A stretch of DNA of 64,000 nt from Paramacrobiotus metropolitanus (GCF_019649055.1 NW_026570382.1:124001-188000); one strand, 5' to 3'. Counted from the stretch's first letter, positions 1 through 11,829 are shown. The notes: generated by a model from the sequence alone, not told the origin. Translations and numbers: made by a program.

Positions 1-317
1 AGCGACGATGAAGAAACCGCTATACAGCCTATTGTGTATTTGTACAATTTGAAATTTATAATAAACCTAATCTCCATACAGCATCTATCACGGCTAACAC
101 GATACGGTGTACAGTACTCCTATTTCGATTTTGATAATTATACTGCATGGCAGTTATACTGCACCGATTAAGTACTGAATCATTAAACTTTTCTCAAAAA
201 TACAGTTACCCAACTTTGTGCTTCTCCTTATCTAATCCAGTGAGTAAACACGGCCTTTCATCTTTCCGAGATTAAAACTCTTTGTACAGCGTGGGCGAGC
301 AGAAAATAACTTTGAAT
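1..317. other. No gene seen
   Basis: AT-rich non-coding sequence. I see no ORF with coding character, no RNA gene and no repeat shared with the rest of the window. Confidence 0.5.
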
Positions 318-957
318 ACGAGGCGTGTGTCCCTTACTTAGATAGAGCACATTTACCTTACCATACTTAGATAACTGTGTCCGTGTTGTGCACTCAATGT
401 GCAGCGCTGTCAACCACCCAGAGATGGCAACGCTAGGGCGAATTTGAAAAATGTGTTGATTCAGCCGTTGATAACTTCAATTGCTCACATCTCGTGAATG
501 TGGGAACAAAACTGTTCAAGCAATATCTCAAAGATGCAGAAAAAATTCACAAGATATTTGATACCAAGTAATATAGGATTTAGAGCAACTGAAAAAAGTT
601 GCAGCCTTTTTGAGTTTCTCGTAGACACACTATAGGATCTCTTCGTGGACCCCTTCAACGTAATACTTACTATGCTATGTCTATGGGAAACAGAAATGGC
701 TCTAATTTATTTCAGTCGCTCTAAATCCTGACTTACTTGGTATCAAAAAACTTGTGAATTTTTTCCACATCTTTTAAGATATTCCTGGAACAGTTTTGTT
801 CCCATTCGATGTTAGCAATTGAAGTTATCAACAACTCATTAACAGATTTTTCAAATTCTCCTGACGTTGCCATCTTTGGTGGTTGACACTGACAACACAG
901 TTATCTTAGTATGGTAAGGTAAATGTGCTCTATCTAAGCAAGGGACACACGCCTCGT
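318..957. repeat. Foldback / MITE-like inverted-repeat element
   Basis: The outer ends are inverted copies: ACGAGGCGTGTGTCCCTTA at 318 matches the reverse complement of the end at 957. The similarity continues inward through the TAGATAGAGCACATTTACC and GTTGATAACTTCAATTGC segments, so the arms run roughly 318-600 and 695-957 around a short centre. There is no coding capacity. No clear target-site duplication is visible at the edges. It could be a non-autonomous DNA transposon or a foldback element; the superfamily is unknown. Confidence 0.75.
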
Positions 958-1231
958 AGCAGAGGTGATTTGAGTAATCAATGCACGTTTACGCTGAGTT
1001 TTCACGAGACAGGCTGCGGTGGGTGAGAAAATCCCATTGCCTATAACGCTTTCTGGCTGCTTCTTGCGCATAGATTACCGATCAGCATTCAAACGATAAC
1101 AGTAGATGCCGAATGTGGATAACGTTTTTCGTGACAATGAGCACGGATGCGACGTATCTAAACTGTAGACTGGACACTGGACAGTCGCTTGACAGCCACT
1201 AATGTTGCCAGAAGTGCTCCAATCTAAAATG

Positions 1232-1232
<1 letters not shown>

Positions 1233-1276
<44 letters not shown>

Positions 1277-1460
1277 TAAAAGTTTGGTAGTGCATAGAGT
1301 GAAAGGTAGAGTGGCCTGGTAGTGTACCGAGTGAATGGTAGTGTCAAAGGTTGTGCACGGAATGAAAGGTAGTGCCCGAAAAGATTGTGCACGGAATGAA
1401 AGGTAGCGCAAAAGGTTGTGTACGGAGTAAAAGGGTGTGAAAGGGTGTGTACGGAGTGGT
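1233..1460. repeat. (AT)n microsatellite followed by degenerate tandem repeat
   Basis: About 20 AT units at 1233-1274 are followed by imperfect tandem units built on GGTAGTG..GTGTACGGAGTGAAA, about 30 bp each, to roughly 1460. Open reading frames over this stretch are an effect of the repeat. Confidence 0.8.
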
Positions 1461-1749
1461 CACCATAATTATAACAATGACGATGTAGTGCTATGGTCAC
1501 ATAACGCAATATCACAGTATTTTTAAAATGAGTACCTGTAAGTAATAAACAGGGTAAGGGGTGCTCATGTAGCTAAAATAATTAAAAAACCTGGGTGGGA
1601 GGGGTGCATATAACGGTTGCTGTTTTACACCGCCCTCAGTTAGACATATAGAGTGCTTGTACATCTACTGTAAGAATCTCATGATTCCAGTGTATTCTGT
1701 TAGTGCTAATTAAATTTCAAAGAAATCGAAATTTAGAAAAGTCACGTTT

Positions 1750-1960
1750 AAATTCCGAATATTCGGATTTTATTTTTACCGCAGTTTAAATTTCGAATAT
1801 TCGGAATTCATATTGCCACATTTTGAATTTCGAGTAATCGGAATTCAAATTACGGCATTTTAAATTTCAAATATTGTATTTGACAATCTGAAAAAATATA
1901 TTTAGATTACTGGGAACTGGAAATACTTGAATTTGAATTCCGAGTACTCGGAATTGGTAT
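1750..1960. repeat. Array of palindromes centred on CGAATATTCG
   Basis: Four near-palindromes occur at about 1754, 1792, 1828 and 1937. They are variants of ATTTCGAATATTCGGAAT, with CGAGTAATCG and CGAGTACTCG centres. The first three are about 37 bp apart. There is no ORF. It could be a decayed satellite or a cluster of protein-binding palindromes. Confidence 0.6.
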
Positions 1961-2488
1961 CGAAATTCTTTCACATGCAATTTCGAGCACTTGCGGCAAG
2001 GCTGTCAGCCACTATGCCGCAAAACAGCTTAAATCCAGCTGCTCCAGTTTTTTTTATCTTGATTGGCCGACAGCAAGCTACGTATAAAACGTCACAGTGC
2101 ACGTATAAAAATACGTCACAGTGCATAATTGTTACGGGAGAAAACAAAGGTACAGTATGCGGCATACTGTATGCCGACAACTTTTGTTGCGGTAGACAAA
2201 GGTCGGCTTGCATGATGTGGGTTGGCCGGAGACGGAAGACAAGCTCACAAACGTGACAGCGCTCCAATCACTGCGAACCGCACACGGTTCACACAGTGAA
2301 AGCGGCCACATTGAGGCACACTACAGTAGTGGAAGCAGTTTTCTCGTGGTTTTATGAGCTACTTCGGAACCGGTGCGATAGCGTCGAATTAATTTCCCTT
2401 TTTACTGTTTTTTGTTCGGTTTTCCATTTTCCATCAAACATGACGATTATATGTACACGTAAGCTTTAATCATAAGCCGATTTGCAAC

Positions 2489-3998
2489 ATGGTCGATCCA
2501 CTGACCTTGGCATTCCTCGGAGTCTCAGTGCTCGCGTTTTTGATGACGGGACGTCCGGATGAAGCACGTATTAAGGAGCTGGTTAAGATAAACGAAGAAG
2601 TTCAAGCGCAGCTGAAATACCTGGCGGCATTCGTCGAGCGACCCATAAAAGACCGGGAGAAGAAGTTCGATTTCGTCAACAGCCTGAACTTGAACGATTC
2701 GTCAGACGGACTCCGTATTGCTCTTGGGACCTAAGGGAACGGGCAAGAGCACTGTTTTGTGGTTGCTGAACAAGGGCGAGAAACCCAAGCAAAGTACTTC
2801 CGACGGAACGGTGGAAATGATCAATAATAACGGGTGCATGGATTCCATTGGATTGCGCGGTTGGTCACCGGAGGATCTGATGAAATTCGGCGTTGTGATG
2901 ATTTACGTTGGTGTACCGCGGGATCTGATCGTATTCGGGAATAATGAGCGTCTTGATCTTCCGCTGACATTTCTGGGATTAGTGGGCATAAAGGATCCCA
3001 TGATCACCATCTTTGCCAGCACTTTCTGGAGATTCTTGGAGCCACCGAACGGCGGAAGGAAAAGAATTCATTTGGTCGAGGACGGAGTGGGGTACGCCGC
3101 GTGGAGCCGGCAGAAGATTTGGATCTGGTGTATGATCTGGCAGCGTACGAGAAAATCAAACAGTTCCATCGCGGCACGTCACACGAAAAGCGTTCCGGCA
3201 ATACTGTCCCCCATGCCGGACACCTCTAAATTCGTTCCGACAATAATGTTCCCCATGCCGTGCACCTCTAAATTCGTTCCGGCAATAATGTTCTCCATGC
3301 CGGACAGCTAGTAATTCGTTCCGGCAATAATGTCCCCCATGCCGGACACCTCTAAATTCGTTCCCGCAATAATGTCTCCCATGCCGGACACCTCTAAATT
3401 CGTTCCTGCAATAATGTCCCCCATGCCGGGCACCTATAAATTCGTTCCGGCAATAATGTCCCTCATGCCGTACACCTCTAAATTCGTTTCGGCAATAATG
3501 TCCCCCATGCCGTACTCCACTAAATTCGTTGCGGCGATGATGTTCCTTCAGCAAACAACTTCTGGCAGTTTTTTTTTTACTGGTAACGCTATGGTAACGC
3601 CGGTGGTAGTTTTTCAAAGTTCACCGATTGATCTGAAAATCAGCTTTTCGTGGTAGGTCCTCCATGTCACCATTCTGGCCAAAGGGTTACCATTTTGGCG
3701 ATGGTGGCAGGGGGGACACGGCAAAAATGTCAGGGGGGACAGGGGGGACATTTTTGCCGGTCACACACGCCAATGTGACCATCATGATGACATCCAGCAA
3801 CTGTTACGGAAACGACAAGATGCCGGTATTCGTCCATTTGGGTACTTGCTTAACGAACTGGGCTCCAAGTTGACCGTGGAAATGAATAATGGACACATCG
3901 TGGAGGCGTTTTTCCGACTGGTCTATGTGTTCGAGAAGAAGTACGGAAGAGACCGGCTGAAATTTATGAACCATGCCACATTGCAGAATTTTGACTAG
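2489..3998 (+). pseudogene. Broken P-loop NTPase gene with N-terminal hydrophobic segment
   Basis: The first frame starts with a hydrophobic segment (LTLAFLGVSVLAFLM) that looks like a membrane anchor, then a charged region, and stops at about 2733. In a second frame from 2718 there is a Walker A motif, GPKGTGKST, then a DSIGLRG segment resembling a GTPase switch region. A third frame carries EDLDLVYDLAAYEKIKQF until the 42-bp minisatellite begins near 3182. After the repeats coding character resumes (about 3780-3998), with DDIQQLLRKRQDAG, NELGSKLTVEMNNG and FEKKYG, and ends at a TAG. At least two frameshifts plus the repeat insertion suggest a dead gene. Introns hiding the shifts are possible but I found no convincing splice sites. 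I do not recognise the subfamily. Confidence 0.6.
3182..3540. repeat. 42-bp minisatellite, about 8 copies
   Basis: The unit is AATTCGTTCCGGCAATAATG followed by TCCCCCATGCCGGACACCTCTA (42 bp). Because 42 is a multiple of three, frames stay open on both strands, with 14-residue repeats such as MSPMPDTSKFVPAI. It interrupts the P-loop NTPase reading frame, so these frames are unlikely to be genes of their own. Confidence 0.9.
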
Positions 3999-4517
3999 GT
4001 AATTTTGCGAAGTGTCTCGAGGCAGTTGTATTAGATTTTACTGTTTGATTAGGCTTATGTTGTCCGTTACTTCGTGCTGTCTGGTTTGGACGAAATAAAT
4101 GAGAATTTATTTGAATTATTATTATACATCGATGAAGGCTGATTTGCCAGTCTCAATAATTTGCGTTATACTGAAATTATCAGCTGTATCGCATACACAT
4201 GCAACTGAAATAATTGATTTTACATTGCGTACTACTTTTTCGCTCTTGTTTACGAGTTCCTTGTTATCCGCAAAAGTAAACAAAGGTTTAAAACTGGATT
4301 GAGTCTGTTTTGTTATGAGCAGGTGATGTCAAAGGTAGAAAAATCTAAAAATTGGAGAAAGAAGAACAGATTCATATTATCACCTTGTGGCTTGTACAGA
4401 GTATTACAAGTGTTCGTATTTACAGTAAGAATAAATTTTTCACCCTCTAGATATCTGTTTTTGAATGGATTTCACACAGTGACGTTGTCGAACAGATAGA
4501 TCTATGGGCTATAAATA
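3999..4517. other. No gene seen
   Basis: Intergenic, AT-rich. Small open frames on the plus strand show no family resemblance or start context that I would support. Confidence 0.5.
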
Positions 4518-5690
4518 TCATGGTTGCAATATTATGTGCTGCTTATTGTACGAGAAATGCATGCCGACACCAGTATTACTGTACCTCAGCTCCCGTGCAC
4601 AATCTACACTCGATCTTCATACGGCGGGTATGACTATTTAGGAAAGGCCCATAAGGCGACACGCAACTGCCCACGACGAACACCTTGCCCTCTACTCGCG
4701 GGACAATAGTGAGTCTGCGATGTCCGCCTGGGGAAGCAACCGGGCGCCGTAAAACGCATTTAATCAAGGGAGCAGACAGAAATTCGTTAGACACACGCTC
4801 TATCTAACTCAGTACTTTTGATTAAAAGCGGTGCCCGTTTTACGGTTTACGGCGGATACCGCATACTCACTAATGATGTGTGGTTTCCGCTTCAGAAAAT
4901 TTCGAGAGCAATGGAGCAGTCGCAATGCAGGCGTCGCACTTTGAATATCCGCGCTGCTGATGAAGTCAGACTCAATAGGTGCTATTCGCAGAGAGTCCTG
5001 ATTTTTTCTTTTGGAACAACCCAAAACCGATCTCATTATCCAGAATTAGACTCTCCAAATGCCTCAAGTCTATAAACCTGTACCGTACCGTTCCAGTGTG
5101 TCGATAGTGGACGTATCAAAGCTGATCAGCTGTACTTCGGACATGTGGGAAAAGTCCTTCTTAACTTCCAAATGTGAGCTGTCAAACTGCACTTCGAAAC
5201 GTCATCGCCTGTTCGAGATTCCGGCGTCGTAAGCCTTGAACGATGTGACACGAGTTGGAGATAACGGTCATATCAGCAGTTTGCTGCCACTGGGTTCCAG
5301 AGCGACCCAGTGTGCTGGGTCGCTTGAGTCACCTTTCTTTAGTACCCGAATGGTAACACCGCGGTTCGGGCGAATTCTGCTACTGTTTCGCGCTAACTCT
5401 ACCCTGTCCGAGCGTTTTGCCTTTTGACACTCGACTGTCTGATATGTTCTGGACACCGTGTGATACTTGTAGTAATATAAAGTAACAATTGTGCGGTAAT
5501 GTCGCAGTCCTCGAGGTTTTTTACAAGACTGCAAATACGTTTTGCAGCGCTCATGGCAAACGCAACACATTCTTCTTTTGTGAGCAAACGAGCTATAAAA
5601 TGAAAGGAAAGACCGGTGTTTGGCAGCCTGATATTATCTCAAGAGCTGAAAGAAGACTTCATTTATGGAAAACGCTAGTCAGTGGCGATG
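4518..5690 (-). pseudogene. Decayed secreted LRR/LRRCT family member
   Basis: Fragments of the window's LRR family appear in order in different minus-strand frames. TGLPNTGLS and LLTKEECVAFA (about 5690-5560) match the start of the large exon. YYKYHTVSRTYQTVECQKAKR and the NPNR-like segment IRPNRGVTI follow. A damaged cysteine cap (RNFLKRKPHI, then KVFVVGSCVSP) ends near 4518. Several frameshifts and stops separate these blocks, and the CDCS of the cap is damaged. No signal-peptide exon was found upstream. This is a pseudogene of the same type as the intact gene directly beside it at 6490-7661, so the two probably arose by tandem duplication. Confidence 0.85.
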
Positions 5691-6489
5691 GCGTAAGTTT
5701 AAGCGCTTAATACAGCCAATTTTTGAAGTGTTCGAATTGGCAACGATGCCATAAATTTGATAGAACCAAGCGGTTTTATATAGCAAGCTTTTGTCAGCGC
5801 TTCACTAATAACAAACCAGCATGTGTCACCGCAATTTGACCTTACGTTAGACTTTCCTATTTATATAGTACCATGCAACCCGTGAAGAGGCGATGCACTA
5901 AGCACTTCCTGAAACGTTAAAGTTGATATTCCTACCATTAGTGCCGTTTACTTCATGCTGGTTACAGGCCTCGACATTCTTAATGGGCAAACGTTACAAG
6001 TAGCATGCGGTTCATGTTACTGACAGCAGTTCCGACAACCGTACCATCCTACATGTAGCTAGGTCAACTTGATGTCGAATTCCGGTCAAAATATCAGCCT
6101 ACTAGAACGACTAAAATATTCTGTATACTACAACGATTCGGCTGATAACATTAGGTGACCTGCATATGCCTCATTTAGTTTTTAATTCATATCCAATACG
6201 TACAACGCACTAGCTACTCCGCACATTACATATTTCCGAGACTGCCATCTCATCACTATGCATAGACGCTGGTCATATGAAAAAATTAAACCTTAAATAC
6301 TTCGAAGTGGGAAGTTTATTCTCTACATTAGTTGTACGAAAGTGGTTAAACGTTTTTAGAATTCCCACAACAATATTACTACACCTAATTGCTACAAAGA
6401 TAAAATAAATGTATCTCCCTGAGTACGTTTTCATTGTTCATATGCTGTATTAATGAACGCCGCACTGTGACACCGTCGAACCGAAAAAG
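5691..6489. other. No gene seen
   Basis: Intergenic spacer between two LRR-family loci. A TTTATT at about 6317, AATAAA on the minus strand, could serve the gene at 6490-7661 as a poly(A) signal. Confidence 0.4.
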
Positions 6490-7661
6490 CTAGAAATGAC
6501 ACCCTATATTGTCACAATATGTATTGTACGAGAAATCCATGCCGACGCGCGTATTGTTGTAAGTTAGTTCCCGCGCACAATCTACACTCATCATCTGCGA
6601 GTGCAGGCTCCCCATGGGGTGAATATACGGCGACAGGTAATTGCCCACGATGAACACTTCGCCCACTTCTCTTTCGGCAAGAAGCTGTCTCAGCTTTAGA
6701 AAATTCCGGAACCATGTCATCGAGCAGTCACAGTGCAGATGTCGCAACTCCATTACTTCGCGGTTGCTCATAAACTTCGGTTTATATGTACCAGTTGAGG
6801 AACGTTCTGCCAACATTTCTTTTGCGTTCAGTTCAAAGGTTATGTCCTTCTCCAGCATCAAACTCCGTAGGTGCGGCAAGTCCATAAACGTGTATCGCTG
6901 CAGGTGATCGATGACCGACGCGCCAAAACAGATCATCCGTACTTCCGGCATGCGAGCAAAATCCTGCTTGTAGACAACCAACCTGCGGCCTTTGCACACT
7001 TCAAAACGCAGTAATCGGGGCAGGATGCCGGCTTCGTAGACCTTGCCTGTGGTGAAATGGTTATTGGAAATAACGGTCAGATCTACGATTTGGAGCCGAA
7101 TGGGTCCAATAACGTCAGAATCTACCGAACGGCTTTTCTCCGCCAGCACGATGGTAACAGCTCGGTTAGGGCTGATTCGGCTGATGTTTCCCGTAAAATC
7201 TTGCATATCGGAACGTTTTTTCTGTTGACACTGCAGGATTCTTAAGATGGTCCTGGATAAGGGGTGATTTTTGTAGTTGTAATCGTGTTCAGTTATGTTG
7301 CAGTTAGGCTGCATGGTTGGCAGCAGTCCGCAGCCATGCCGTTCATCTATGGCAGCGAGGGCATTGCATTCATCCATTGTCAGCAAATCAGTGCGGAAAG
7401 GAAAGGGAAAAGTGGTGTTTGGCAATCCAGTTTTCTCATAGTCAAACGTTGGATGATGGCAGTCCTTTTCGAGGTTCATGCCGGAACCTGTGCATTATTG
7501 TTGTTTGGTTATATTCACATTTAATTGGAGTACTCGCTTGTTATCTTAAAATTACCACTTGCACGGTAGTAATGCTTCGGTGTACCATTTGTCGAAAAAC
7601 AAAATAGCGAATGCTCACCTGTTACGACTGTTAATACAGACAATAATCCAATTACAAGCAT
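6490..7661 (-). CDS. Secreted leucine-rich-repeat protein with LRRCT-like cap (family copy A, intact)
   Basis: Two exons. Exon 1 (7619-7661) encodes the signal peptide MLVIGLLSVLTVVT and ends in a phase-1 donor (ACAG|GTGAGC). Exon 2 (6490-7487) follows an acceptor TGCACAG and runs to a TAG, for 346 residues in all. Exon 2 begins LEKDC, then has a conserved N-terminal region (FPFRTDLLT, ISPNRAVTI), LRR-like turns (FARMPEVRMICF, TFMDLPHLRSLMLEK) and a C-terminal cap of the LRRCT kind (LHCDCSMTWFRNFLK, then VDCARELTYNNT). Secretion and LRR folding are inferred from these motifs; the ligand and role are unknown. Exon 1 is nearly identical to that of the copy at 46449-47656, which has the same length, so these two are the closest pair. 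Confidence 0.88.
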
Positions 7662-8069
7662 TTTGAGAAAAGTGCTACTTTGCGTTATTTTTTAACATTG
7701 ATTTCCACGTTTCAGTACTGTACACAGCACAGCACCCCTGCATAATTTTCGAGAATATCACTAAATCAGTTAAAGCACGCATGCAGACGCTTTAATAATA
7801 CACATACATCAAAGTTCAAACGTTTTCGTACATGCATAAAGTTTGCTGGCTCAGACTATTGCTACAGTCTACACTATGTGGTGTATTAACAAACACTTGG
7901 GGACCAAACGTACGACGGAAGATACGGTAGGTTAACCTGCAAGTTTCTAGTTGTACGAGTATTTACGAAACGTGAAATTTTCTTATGAACACGGGTTGTC
8001 AGATGATAATATGAGATCTTAAGGCAAGATGAACGGCGAAAATACGGACATTCTTCATTCTCGACATGG
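7662..8069. other. No gene seen
   Basis: Upstream region of the LRR gene at 6490-7661. No clear TATA box or repeat. Confidence 0.4.
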
Positions 8070-8321
8070 TGTTACGTTCAGATCTCCACTAGCGGTAGTT
8101 TCTTAATGTGGATGTTTATCCGAATGTGGCTATATAAGCGCCAAGCTTGCCAATGCTAGATGGTCCACAAAGGGTTTAGTCCACTGGAAGTCATCTAGCA
8201 GTCACTTAAATTCTGTTTCGTAAATAAAGTCTCAAAATCCACGTCGGGATTTCTACGTTAGACTTAGCTACCTACAGTGCTTGGGGCAGCACATACCGCT
8301 AGTGGAGATCTGAACGTAACA
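8070..8321 (+). mobile_element. Probable solo LTR (252 bp)
   Basis: Begins TGTTACGTTCAGATCTCCAC and ends with the inverted counterpart GTGGAGATCTGAACGTAACA. Inside are a TATATAAG promoter-like box near 8131 and AATAAAGT near 8223, in the order expected of an LTR on the plus strand. The four flanking bases are ATGG and ATAG, which could be a worn 4-bp target duplication. The unusually long terminal inverted repeat (about 27 bp) means a MITE is the alternative. No internal retrotransposon sequence adjoins it. Confidence 0.6.
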
Positions 8322-9469
8322 ATAGTTTATGGTAACGTTTTCGTATTGTCATGCAAAGTCTGGAATGTAGCACACAAATACATATGGTATTGAACCAGTT
8401 ATGATTGCAAGCATCTTGTTTACGGCAACTCACGCACGCACCGAACTCTTCAGTTCTCTTGTTTTATTGCGCACTGGATTAAAGCACGAGCATAAACTTC
8501 CGACGTATCCCTCCCATCGGGAACGGCATCCGTTAGCTCCTATAAGCTGTCATACTAGCCTTATGTTTTCTGAACCACGACAATTACCCTAGACCTAAAC
8601 ATAGTAATTTTGTGCGTTTCTCGGAAGATTTTAGGATGAACAACCGATTCCGTTCAACCGAGTTATGAAATTCTAGGTTTTGGTAAAATTTGCAAGTGAC
8701 AACCAGTGTACTATCCCCGACGCTAACCCTAGTCAAAAAATGTTTTCTAAAGTGTATCCAGATACCTCAAAACCTCCACAGGCTATCATAAAATGTATCC
8801 ACGGTAAGAATTTGGCAGCCAATTAGATATGGAATTATGAAATAATTAAAAATCCATATCTAAATGTTTCATATTTGTAACTACTGGGGATATGTAATAT
8901 CCAGATTTAATGCAAAAGTTACTATTAAATCATTTTATAATTCTGACAAGGGTAATTCGGGTAAAATATAAATTCTTTACACTGACTAAAGTCTACCACA
9001 TAATCTGGATTCAGGATAATAGCGTTACAAGCCCCGTATTATAGCGCTTCCGTTTGATTTTTAAGTCATTTACACATTGCACCACATTGCGCTGGTTATG
9101 TTACTTAAAGTCAAATCACTTCCGGTTGAACGCAGTATAGAGCGCACACTTTGTACTACAAATACAAACGGATGCAAGCAAACGCTTTAGCGAAAAGGTT
9201 AATACAATTAGCAAGTGTCAAAGCCTTTGACCTTTGGCCTCCGAAACTTTGTTAATGGCCAGTTTTATGACAAATTTGGTGGGAGATGTTTTGGCAGTTG
9301 GTGCTGCTATTAGTGCGGCCAAGGCAAAGCGAAGCACATACGGTCCGAACCCCGGGTACCGGCGGTCACCACAGTGCTAAAATACATACTTTAAGTGCAT
9401 ATTCTAAAATGAAATAAATCTATGATAATTTGGTAATTTGTCATAGCACACTCGAAAGGAGAGTTCTTA
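8322..9469. other. No gene seen
   Basis: AT-rich intergenic DNA. Short open frames are not supported by codon content or similarity to other parts of the window. Confidence 0.45.
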
Positions 9470-9667
9470 TCAGCTACAAGTCAAATTGTAACAAGATGTA
9501 TTGTATGAAAACTGCATGCCAACGCGAGTATTATTATATGTCAGCTCCCGTGCGCAATCCACACTGAACATCTGTGGGTTCCAGCTCGTTAAAGAAGGCG
9601 TATATGGTGACAGATAGTTGCCGACGATGAACACTTCGCCCACTTCTCTGTGAGCAATAATGTGTGG

Positions 9668-10548
9668 TAGTGCCCTGCAACGGATTGGGAAATCCGATCC
9701 ACTCCGAACCCACTCCGTTTTTCGGAGCGGATTGGACGGGTTTTCATTTTTAAATTTCGGATTAGGAGTGGTTTCGGAGTTTAGACGTGTTTGAATGGAC
9801 CGGATTCGGATTTGGTGATGAATCCGAATTACCCGAAATTAAATAAATATTTAATAACCATTTTTTATTGCAGTACCACAATGCAATATGTATTATGTAA
9901 TAAGTAGCCGAACATGGGCGGCCGAACAGCACGTAGCCTTCTTAACGGGCTCCCGCCCTGTGTAACGAGCTACCTATTATTAGTGGCAAGTTGCATAGTA
10001 AATGCGAAGTTTGCAAACCGAAGAATCTCCCAGTTTTGTTAATAATGAAAGTGCAGTAATTCCCACATTTATTTGATTGTTACACTCCACATCGTTTACA
10101 ATGTCGGAAGAACCGATAGAGATTTCTAGCGATGAAGAGACATCTACAAACGATTCTGGTAAAAAGCGTTTGCGTTCTTTTTCTGCAAAAGTTTATAAGC
10201 GCGGAGATATATCAAGTGGTTTGAACGATGGAAGCCTGTCAAAACGGCAGACTAGAAAGCGTTCAAAGGCATGGGAGAACTTTATGGAGATTTACGAAAC
10301 TGAATCTGGAGACATCGTTCCATATGTCTGCTGTACTGGATGCAAAGACATTCTCAAGCACACGTCCGGAAATGGAACGTCTCATTTATCCCGACATGTC
10401 AAGGAGTCTTGCAGGCCGATTGTGCAGAAGAACCAGCCTAAAATCACTTCCTACGCTCAAAGCGAAAAGCCTCCCGCTGTTTCCATTACTGCCAAAACTC
10501 TGATCACGGAGAGCTGTGTTCGCTTTGTAGCAGAGGTAAGTTAAACAT
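9668..10548 (+). mobile_element. hAT-like DNA transposon, 5' part only
   Basis: The left end TAGTGCCCTGCAACGGATTG resembles hAT terminal inverted repeats and is followed by subterminal CACTCCG / CGGAGT motifs. The insertion sits between ATGTGTGG (ending 9667) and TTGTGTGG (ending 10556): a 7/8 match to the 8-bp duplication hAT elements make. The right end has no matching terminal repeat. It stops just past a splice donor after the first coding exon, so the 3' part of the element has been lost. Confidence 0.75.
10101..10535 (+). pseudogene. hAT transposase N-terminus with BED zinc finger (truncated)
   Basis: The ATG at 10101 opens an acidic leader (MSEEPIEISSDEETST). About 60 residues later comes a BED-type zinc finger: aromatic KAWENFMEIYE, then CTGC, and HLSRH about 20 residues on. 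BED fingers bind DNA in hAT transposases. The exon ends at GCAGAG|GTAAGT (10535/10536). The RNase H-like catalytic core that should follow is absent, so no active transposase is made here. It lies on the opposite strand to the LRR gene it interrupts. Confidence 0.75.
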
Positions 10549-11527
10549 TTGTGTGGCTTCTGCTTCAGGAAATTCCGTAGCCAGGCAAATGAGCAACCGC
10601 AATGCAGTCGCCACACTTTATGGACACCACCGCTGGTAATGAACCTCGAGTCATAGGTGCGGTTTCGTCCAGCATACCATTCCTTAAGGTCCAACTCACG
10701 ACTAATCTCTTTCTCCAACATCAGACTTTCCAAATGCGGCAAGTCCATAAATGTGTATTGTTCCAGTGTTTTGATGTTGGACAATCTGAAGCAAATCATC
10801 CGTATTTGCGGCATGCGGGACACATCCTTCTTTTTCACAACCAGATTGTAGCCATACTCCACTTCGATGCGCAATAACCGAGGTAAGGTACCAGCTTCGT
10901 AGACCTTCAACGTTGTCATGGACGTATTAGAAATAACGGTCAGCCCAACGATTTGCCACCGAATGGGCTCTATGACGTCGAAATGCACATGGCCGCTGGG
11001 ATCGCTTTTCTCCACCAGCTCAATGGTCACAGCGCGGTTCGGACTAATTCTGCTGATGTTGCGTGTTAACTGCATTATGTCTGACCGATCCGCTTGTTCG
11101 CATTCGACTTCCAAGTAGGTTCTGGACAGGGCGTGATATTTGTAGTAGAAATCTTGTGTGGTAAAGTTGCAGCTGTCGATGTCCGACACCAGCGAGCAGA
11201 TACGTCCTTCACCGATGGTCGCAAAGGTAATACATTCCTCCTTTGTCATCAAATCTGTTCGGAAAGGCAAGGAAAACGTGCCTTTTGGCATTGTGGCATT
11301 TCTAGTGTGCAAGTCGTGGGTCGCATTGCTGCAATCCTTTTCCAGGTCAGTGGCGGAACCTGTGTATGTAGCAGAGTTGTGTCACATTCGTGTTATTAAT
11401 GAAAATTTATAAATGGCTTATAATTCTGAATGCTTGAACTCTTTTATAGCTGAAAAAAACATCTGAGCGAGTGCACACCTAGAACACGTTGCAATACTGA
11501 CAATAATCCAAGTATCTGTATGAGCAT

Positions 11528-11829
11528 TTTGGGATATCTGAAACTCTGGAGTCAGCATTGATTGTAGCAGAATGATTGTATACAGTATGTCTGGGAACAC
11601 CCATTAACAGTGAAGCCGCATTATTTGCCGCCTTACACTGCTGAAATTGGATGAACAGCGTTTGCACGATGTAATGAAAAAGATAAAGTAATTAAACGGT
11701 GCTCGTGCAGCAAACTTAAACTGCGCGTATTTTCTCCACCAAAAATAGTGAGAACAAGCCGGCAATTTTGTACTTTACCCTTTCTTTACTGTTTTAGTTA
11801 TATAAAATTTTATCATTCATCAAGCAAGC
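11528..11829. other. No gene seen
   Basis: Short spacer between the split LRR gene's first exon and the left piggyBac-like copy. Confidence 0.4.

Larger units (their letters stand above)
9470..11527 (-). pseudogene. Secreted LRR/LRRCT family member split by a hAT insertion
   Basis: Exon 1 (11479-11527) encodes MLIQILGLLSVLQRVL and ends in a phase-1 donor (TAG|GTGTGC). The large exon starts at 11359 after an acceptor ACACAG and stays open through the family regions (LPFRTDLMTKEEC, ISPNRAVTIELVEK, VSRMPQIRMICF, TFMDLPHLESLMLEK) and into the cap (LHCGCSFAWLRNFLKQKPH). There it meets foreign DNA at about 10556. The missing C-terminus (GEVFIVGN.., RELTYNNTRVG, stop at 9470) lies intact on the far side, 9470-9667. 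The frame now ends with about 50 residues read from the insert. The cap also has GC instead of DC in its first cysteine motif. Removing the insert would leave one continuous family frame, so the disruption is recent relative to the other pseudogenes. Confidence 0.88.

Noticed and set aside
1927-2267. Overlapping frames at 1.9-2.3 kb as a gene
   Set aside because: No signal, domain or family similarity, and the two strands overlap fully.
3156-3656. Repeat proteins on both strands at 3.2-3.6 kb
   Set aside because: The 42-bp minisatellite keeps frames open on both strands; neither has a start context or non-repeat domain.
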